Part shown: positions 57,801 through 62,000 of the stretch, in pieces
How the letters are laid out: each line of letters begins with the position of its first letter
How positions within the stretch are numbered: position 1 is the first letter of the stretch
Assembly: GCA_030141605.1 (NCBI GenBank)
Contig: JAQGDQ010000403.1
Span: 35,001-97,000 of the forward strand
Origin: Tubiluchus corallicola
Taxonomy: Eukaryota; Priapulida; Priapulimorpha; Priapulimorphida; Tubiluchidae
DNA: 62,000 nucleotides
Reading direction: 5' to 3'
Notes under the pieces: generated by a model
Seen by the model: only the letters and a program-made list of their open reading frames with translations
Database searches by the model: none
Told to the model about the DNA's origin: nothing
Translations under genes and position numbers: made by a program

Positions 57801-59885
57801 TCCACAAAAATTTAAGAAATAAAAGAAAAAAGAGACTAGATTATAGAAGGTTTCCCTTACGGAGTCAATCTCTTTCAACTTTGCATCTTTCTTCTCTATG
57901 GTTTTTTCCGCAGATGCCTTTTTGCTTTCGTACATTCTTGTGCCAGCTGCCTCCTCAATCATGGACAAAATCTACAGCAAAACTTCAAGTTTACAAGTTT
58001 TTCAACTTGCCCATCTGGTAGTATTTAAAATAATACCGACAATTTTGTAATGCTTAAGTGGTATTACAGTTTGGTTGGATAGTTGGTTGGTTGGTTGATT
58101 GGATGGTTTGAAATTTAGGTTGATTATTTCATCGTTTTGTTGATTGGTGGTTCGTTGTTTGATTGGTTAGTTAGTTAGTTGAATGTTAGATTAATTGGTT
58201 GTTTAATAGAATGAATGCGTTTGGTTGGCTGTCGTTATATGGGGAGTTGTTTAGTTGTTTTAACTCTCTCCATCACTTTCAATATTGAATGATAAATTCA
58301 GAAACCAAAGTTGCCATAGGAAATTGTTAAAGTAAGAGCTTGACTGCTTCTGGATATTCTTGAAACTATATGTACATATGGCTTTGTGGCTGTTTTCATT
58401 ACATAATGAGTAATGGGATTCATCAAAAATGGTATTATTAAACTATCGTCCAAATACACTTCTAGGCATCATTAAAGTTTGATAAAAAAAAATTCCATTA
58501 GCTATCTGCAAAGCTAAAGTTAGAAAGGGCATCAATTGAAATTTCTGACTGATAGCTATGGCACTGAATGCATTTACACTACAATGCAAAGAATTCAAAT
58601 TTATGATGCGAGATACAGGCTTGTGCTGTATGCATTCATTTTACCGGCAAATGAGAATGCATTACAACGTTTACACGAGGGTTTAACAAATAACTATTAA
58701 AGCAAGCACAGCTTCAAAACAATATGCGCTTTACCTCAGGTGGTTTCATGTTGAGAACTTTCGTTATTCTTCCTTGCATAATGAGAAAATGCGGATTATT
58801 CACATTTAATTGTACAGAGCGAAATAAATCTTGTACTCTTGTGTTGTTAGCATTACTCCCATTAATTAAGTACTTGTTGCGCCCTCCAATAACAACCTGG
58901 TAAAACGTATGAAGATATTAGTAATTTTACACTAAATCGAGAATGACGCTGCATTTACACTTTTTTACAGTAAAGTTACAACAATAAAAAAACTTTGTCT
59001 AGGCTATACCTAAGCAAATTATAAGACATTTGGCCCCTTCTGGATCTAAAATTTAATTAAATGTGATTATTCTCAATCTTCAGGGCATATTTCAATCAAT
59101 TTAAACAGCAGTGGTCAGCACGCAGTACATTATACAGCAAAAAGTATGTACACAGAAGGTTAATTATAATGATATTTTAACATTCAATGAATTTAGCATC
59201 AAAAAGAAAACCTGTCTTGTAACGGTAATTTCATCGTAAGTTTCATATCCCAGCGGACTCTGCTTTTTATCCGTGTTGTCAAATGAAATGCTGACGGTAG
59301 CTTTAGTCACGCCGGCCTGTCCACCTTTGTACACTAATTCCTGCAAACTTCCTGCTCTGACCTAAAAATAAGTTACTTGTGAATTTTAATATTTTTATAC
59401 ACACACACACACACAAGTATAATTCAAAAAGCATGGTAAGCTGCGGATGTTTGTGCCAATGATAGGTACACGGATTGAACAGCCTTTAGCAGATGGTTTA
59501 AGTATTGCTAGAAAGTGCTATAAATTGCCTCACTTCTAAGAAGGATGTGAAGAATTGAATATTACAAAAATCAAAAACTTATTTAAAATAAAACACAGTA
59601 AGTCAACTGCTAATAATATAGATATACAAATCAAATGTGCAATAGCTGGCTATTATTAAGAAACGCATAAAAAACAATTATTTCGTTAAAATATATTAGC
59701 TTATGACAATGTATTACCTGCTGTAAATTTGTAATACCAAGAAGAAAGCAAATCGCATCAAGGATGTTGGACTTCCCACTGCCATTCAAACCAGTAATTG
59801 CATTAAAAAGAGGATCAAAACCATTAATTTCTGTACGCTGGGCATAAGATTTAAACCCATCTATTACTATTGATTTTATGAACAT
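36846..59885 (-). CDS. SMC2: SMC2, condensin ATPase subunit (complete, 23 exons)
   Basis: Exons: 59885-59718, 59361-59212, 58896-58735, 57971-57861, 57524-57387, 55867-55727, 54229-54080, 53328-53139, 52526-52351, 51553-51435, 50994-50856, 50653-50507, 48770-48566, 48413-48278, 47281-47157, 45788-45595, 44906-44763, 44275-44081, 42711-42511, 41164-41039, 40258-40107, 39403-39256, 37022-36846. All GT-AG, all phases agree; 3594 nt, 1197 residues, the same length as I recall for human SMC2. Walker A GLNGSGKS is at 32-39, the Q loop is in [17 protein letters not shown] (about Q147), the signature LSGGQ is at 1085-1089 and Walker B is [12 protein letters not shown] (D1113-E1114). Between them lie long coiled coils and a hinge (about 500-660, exons 10-13). 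The C-tail is Ser/Thr and Lys rich (ending KKSKKT). SMC2 pairs with SMC4 in condensin I and II to compact mitotic chromosomes. The start matches the family N-terminus [19 protein letters not shown]. Confidence 0.97.
37345..37970 (-). mobile_element. LINE reverse-transcriptase C-terminal fragment (SMC2 intron 22)
   Basis: A minus-strand frame at 37968-37399 of 189 codons carries the region just after the RT catalytic core of many invertebrate LINEs: [42 protein letters not shown] and a leucine-rich end. The YADD-containing core is absent, so it is 5'-truncated. After the stop come aaataaaatatt and (TTAAA)n-like repeats as a 3' tail. It is in the same orientation as SMC2. The unbroken frame suggests a fairly young insertion. 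Confidence 0.75.
38000..39240. other. SMC2 intron 22 remainder, nothing recognised
   Basis: No repeat pair, TIR or coding motif was noticed apart from a short (GT)n at about 38801. Confidence 0.45.
40264..40434 (+). repeat. 171-bp direct repeat R2, copy 1 (SMC2 intron 20)
   Basis: Nearly identical to 42194-42364. It begins only six bases from the exon 21 boundary and shares attagtgcagttagacattc and aatgacagctaggtagtagt. It is followed by a short tgtggtagtag minisatellite at 40430-40490. Confidence 0.9.
41225..41617. mobile_element. hAT-like MITE, family H1 copy 1 (SMC2 intron 19)
   Basis: The ends are TAGAAGTGAGCATC and (reverse complement of the right end) TAGGGGTGAGCATTC. Inside are many ttcgaat / attcgaa motifs in both orientations. 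The second copy at 60123-60508 has the same ends and interior style. The flanking 8-mers are only partly alike (4 of 8), so the insertion is old. Confidence 0.7.
41992..42439. mobile_element. inverted-repeat element with perfect 45-bp arms (SMC2 intron 19)
   Basis: The arms are 41992-42036 and 42395-42439, starting atagataaatttcataaac. They are perfect over 45 bp and extend about 9 more bases with one mismatch. The spacer of about 360 bp contains repeat R2 copy 2. No clear target-site duplication. In the SMC2 pre-mRNA this would form a strong hairpin. Confidence 0.8.
42194..42364 (+). repeat. 171-bp direct repeat R2, copy 2 (SMC2 intron 19)
   Basis: Matches 40264-40434 with roughly a dozen changes. 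It sits inside the inverted-repeat element at 41992-42439, while copy 1 has no such arms. Confidence 0.9.
42874..43436. mobile_element. possible old hAT-type element (SMC2 intron 18)
   Basis: The left end is TAGTGGTGTACCTAG and the right end reverse complemented is TAGTGGCACAATAAG. The flanking 8-mers are tgttgttc and tgtttttt (6 of 8). The TIR similarity is short, so the call is tentative. Confidence 0.4.
45198..45427 (-). mobile_element. tRNA-derived SINE, copy 2 (SMC2 intron 16)
   Basis: The minus strand has an A box tagctcaatggtagcg, a B box ggtcgtgagttccac, then ataccaaatac, tggtactgctg, ccaagcacgc and gggtaataata, with an (ATT)n tail. The order of body motifs matches 33723-33800. The shared body resembles the conserved central domain reported for a widespread animal SINE superfamily (Meta-SINEs), which I could not verify here. 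Confidence 0.65.
45951..46461. mobile_element. MITE family M6, copy 1, perfect 6-bp TSD (SMC2 intron 15)
   Basis: The ends are CAGGGATGAGAAT and ATTCTCATCCCTG, perfect 13-bp TIRs. GGATTA lies immediately outside both ends (45945-45950, 46462-46467). 511 bp, noncoding, about 85-90 percent similar by eye to 47651-48140, same orientation. Confidence 0.9.
46670..46900 (-). mobile_element. LINE 3' end with conserved stem-loop (SMC2 intron 15)
   Basis: On the minus strand a ggggtggctgact ... tttcgccacccc stem-loop (46750-46790) is followed by gatgaataaacc and a ttgaattgaa tail. The same stem-loop occurs at 49735-49780 and 54646-54686. It belongs to a retrotransposon 3' untranslated region by structure; no coding part is present. 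Confidence 0.55.
47651..48140. mobile_element. MITE family M6, copy 2, perfect 6-bp TSD (SMC2 intron 14)
   Basis: The same 13-bp TIRs as copy 1. TCTATT lies outside both ends (47645-47650, 48141-48146). 490 bp. The 6-bp duplication is unusual: hAT elements normally make 8 bp. A hAT subgroup with 6-bp duplications, or Dada, are the candidates. Confidence 0.9.
49730..49912 (+). mobile_element. LINE 3' end with conserved stem-loop (SMC2 intron 12)
   Basis: Stem gggtagctgact ... tttcgctaccc with an inner gaccaattggtc palindrome, then C- and T-rich sequence, gagataaataaag and a tail of atgtct hexamers. Opposite orientation to SMC2. Confidence 0.6.
49982..50238. repeat. about 86-bp unit tandemly triplicated (SMC2 intron 12)
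   Basis: Three head-to-tail copies share tggaaatgatagaaatattt and gggaatactcagattttaca. They directly follow the LINE tail at 49730-49912. The minus frame at 49919-50182 is an artefact of this array. Confidence 0.9.
54503..54700 (-). mobile_element. LINE 3' end with conserved stem-loop (SMC2 intron 6)
   Basis: On the minus strand: gggtggttgact ... tttcgccaccc, then unique sequence, gataaataaagata and a (CTTA)n tail. Third member of the group with 46670-46900 and 49730-49912. Confidence 0.6.
54882..55082. mobile_element. short inverted-repeat element, perfect 20-bp arms (SMC2 intron 6)
   Basis: The left arm attagcaattttaaagttta at 54882-54901 is the exact reverse complement of 55063-55082. 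The 201-bp segment is AT-rich and noncoding. No target-site duplication was identified, so it could be a MITE or a hairpin-forming rearrangement. Confidence 0.55.
55100..55375 (+). mobile_element. possible LINE 3' tail(s) (SMC2 intron 6)
   Basis: gtgggtgagcaataaaggcattgct and, further on, ataaagagataaacaa followed by a ttgaaa/attgaa repeat. Both have the poly(A)-signal-then-tandem-tail form. No coding part. Confidence 0.35.
55964..56836. mobile_element. hAT-type DNA transposon remnant, perfect 14-bp TIR and 8-bp TSD (SMC2 intron 5)
   Basis: The ends are CAGGGGTGTGCAAA and TTTGCACACCCCTG. AACTATAG lies outside both (55956-55963, 56837-56844). The GC-rich subterminal sequence gggccac / cccgcgggcc is the style of the hAT-Charlie/Tip100 group. 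873 bp with no intact transposase noticed. Perfect ends and TSD point to a comparatively recent insertion. Confidence 0.9.
58065..58205. repeat. TTGG/TTGA-type imperfect microsatellite (SMC2 intron 3)
   Basis: Irregular ttggttggttgattgg units over about 140 bp. Confidence 0.8.
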
Positions 59886-60122
59886 TTTTAATTTATAATT
59901 ACACGGCTTTTAGTAAATTAATCTACAAAAACATCATTTTCACGACAAAACTTAATAACTAGAACCCTATTCAGTTAATAAATGGCGCGCTTTCCACTAA
60001 TTGATATTCAGCAAGAACTAGCGCACCGAGAGAAAACTCAGGAGAAGCACTTTGTACGCCACCTTCATGATTGTTGAGGCCTCTTGATTCTCGTCTGTTC
60101 AATCTGAGTTGACAGCTGACAC

Positions 60123-60508
60123 TAGGGGTGGACATTCTCTACCAGAAAGCGAATTCGAATCGAATTTGTGACTTTCGAATTCGAATCGAAACGAATTTCT
60201 GTATTTCGAGTCCGAATTGAGTTTGAAGGATTTCGAACAAGTTTTCGAGCCACTAATAAAAAGTGGTAGTAAAAGATCATGTATATTACTTGATTTGTTC
60301 TGCAATAAACTGATTATTAGGTTGTTAAAAATTTTGCACATAAACTGCAGCTAAACTGTGCTATTGCATGCTGTTTCAAATATTTCAATGATAAGGAACA
60401 TATGTGGCTGAAGTGCTGAATTATTCGAATCTATAATTTTAGGTTCTAATCCAATTTGAACTAAAAAAATCGTTCGAATCGAATTCGAACGTTCGGTGCT
60501 CACCCCTA
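60123..60508. mobile_element. hAT-like MITE, family H1 copy 2 (upstream of SMC2)
   Basis: The ends TAGGGGTGGACATTC and GGTGCTCACCCCTA match family H1 at 41225-41617. Flanks gctgacac (60115-60122) and gttgacgc (60509-60516) agree at 6 of 8 positions, a worn 8-bp TSD. The interior is rich in ttcgaat motifs. It starts about 240 bases upstream of the SMC2 start codon. Confidence 0.75.
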
Positions 60509-60516
60509 GTTGACGC

Positions 60517-62000
60517 TGGACAGAACAAAAATCAACTTTCTCTCAAAAACTCGCATGATCATTACTGATATTTTGTATTTCGCAACACCCACATTTTCTT
60601 ATCGAACTTAATGCAGAGTACACTATGAATAGTCTTAGTGTTACTTCTGACTGAAAAATTACCTCACAAAACTGTAAGAAAAAAGAAAAACACAACTTTT
60701 CAAGATACTGTGCCACTGTAGTTCTTAAAGGACAAATGAGAGAGAAAAATCACAAGGAATTAATACAACAGCTGAACTTGTTTTTTGGAGGGGAGTTTTT
60801 GCTTATATTATTTACACATAAAGTGATGTCAATATATAAATACATTGAAAGAATATAAGCATGCAGCAAAAACACAGAAACACAACAGATAAAACGCAAG
60901 GGGAAGGTGCCCCTTTTGTATTAGTGTTATTTCTATAGTAAAAATGTAGTAAGTTAAAAAAGGGGTTAAGACAAAGATGTTTTGGTTCAAAAACAGCAAA
61001 TAACAGTGTGAACAATTTTTTGCCAACTATAGAAAAAGAGATGGTCTTTTAACAAGGCTAAAACAAAGTGATGCCCTGAATCTTGTGCAAGCTGTATGTA
61101 GAAAGTATCATGTGTGAGACACTAAAGAGCAGACCGGGCAGATCAGTGAAAGACCGGACCTCTGATAGACTAGACTCTGAAAACCCGTTTAGAGAGCACA
61201 CCCCAGTCAGACCAACCACAGCCCAGACCTGACTGAATCACAATCAAACCCACGTCTAGAACAGAAAGAATTAAACTGTCCAAGTCCAATAATAAGAGCA
61301 AGCCCAGACAGCACCAATGCTTATCCGTAGGCCATGCCCAACCCAGGCCTGTATTAGTTTGTTAAATAGACCATTATTTTTGTTCCGAATTATTACATGA
61401 TGAGTCTTTTATCATGTAATGAACTTTAATTAACATGCTAAACTGCTTTGCTTATGTTGCATCAATTTTTCCTGCTTGCAGACTAGCCATAAAAATGTTG
61501 CTTTTTAAAATATTTGCTCTAAACGTTTGCGGTAATCGCTGCTCTCTAAACGATTTTATAATTACAACTCAATATTACAGCGCCGATTAGTCATTTTTTG
61601 AGTTAAATGTCTGTCCGTCCGTCTGTCTGTCTGCCGGTCTTTTTTAAGCTCGACCCAGTAAATTTTACTATTTTATCCCTTTTCTAAAAGGTGCCAACCT
61701 CTAATGCTTGCTCTTTCTTGCTGTAGATGGCACCACCTGCTTGGCACAATATTTATAGCAAAGTGTTCACAGTGCCCAGTTCACAGTGCCCATAAAGGAG
61801 CCTACTGTGTTTTACGACTTATTCGACGTGGAACCTGTTATGCTAACACTAACCGACGAAGAATGCAATGAATCTGAGTGCATGACGTCAGAGGTGACAA
61901 CCACAAGTGCTCGCCAAGCGGCGTTCGTTTAATCGAGCATTTTTTTTGTTCAAGTATGACTTGTTTTCCATACGTCCTTGTACAACCTTGTGCGTAATTA
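60517..62000. other. right-edge flank, no recognised gene
   Basis: No supported coding region. Near the edge a 40-codon open stretch with balanced composition (about 61803-61932 plus, ending in TAA) could be an exon end or chance. A (TGTC)n run lies at about 61610-61640. Confidence 0.4.

Overview
This window is animal nuclear DNA. It is AT-rich, the genes carry GT-AG introns, and microsatellites, minisatellites and transposon remnants are abundant. Nothing bacterial or viral was seen. The protein families present (a condensin SMC2, a ZIP4/ZIP12-type zinc transporter, a PAN plus C-type-lectin secreted protein and an intronless class A GPCR) together with tRNA-derived SINEs, LINE tails and hAT-type MITEs fit a marine invertebrate. 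A tunicate or similar animal is my guess, but the sequence alone does not fix the phylum.

Layout. (1) 430-13437, minus strand: the 5' seven coding exons (about 445 residues) of a LIV-1-family zinc transporter resembling SLC39A4/SLC39A12. The rest of the gene lies beyond the left edge. Its introns hold a 17-copy 60-bp minisatellite, a decayed copy of exon 7, GA tracts and two TIR transposons. (2) 13440-29300: a gene-poor, repeat-rich stretch. It holds LINE remnants, a 1.13-kb tandem duplication carrying 33-bp minisatellite arrays behind a perfect hairpin, a long CTG tract followed by an ACT tract, a foldback element with a tRNA-like centre, and a 632-bp hAT-type element with a perfect 8-bp target-site duplication. 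(3) 29388-30281, plus strand: a two-exon secreted PAN/C-type-lectin gene. (4) 30282-34960: intergenic, with a 350-bp CT tract and a tRNA-derived SINE. (5) 34962-35996, plus strand: a single-exon rhodopsin-like GPCR. (6) 36846-59885, minus strand: a complete 23-exon SMC2 gene of 1197 residues, convergent with the GPCR. Its introns hold at least ten recognisable mobile elements, several with intact TSDs. (7) 59886-62000: the upstream flank of SMC2, with one more hAT-like MITE and no recognised gene.

The four genes show no operon-like or functional link: zinc uptake, secreted recognition, signalling and chromosome condensation. The exon models for ZIP, the lectin and SMC2 were assembled by hand. 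They rest on matching splice phases at every junction and on family alignment from memory. They are strong, but no transcript was consulted. The most unusual material is in the repeats: paired elements with matching TIRs and TSDs, minisatellites directly abutting a conserved hairpin, LINE 3' tails with a conserved stem-loop, and a duplicated metal-binding histidine cassette in the transporter.
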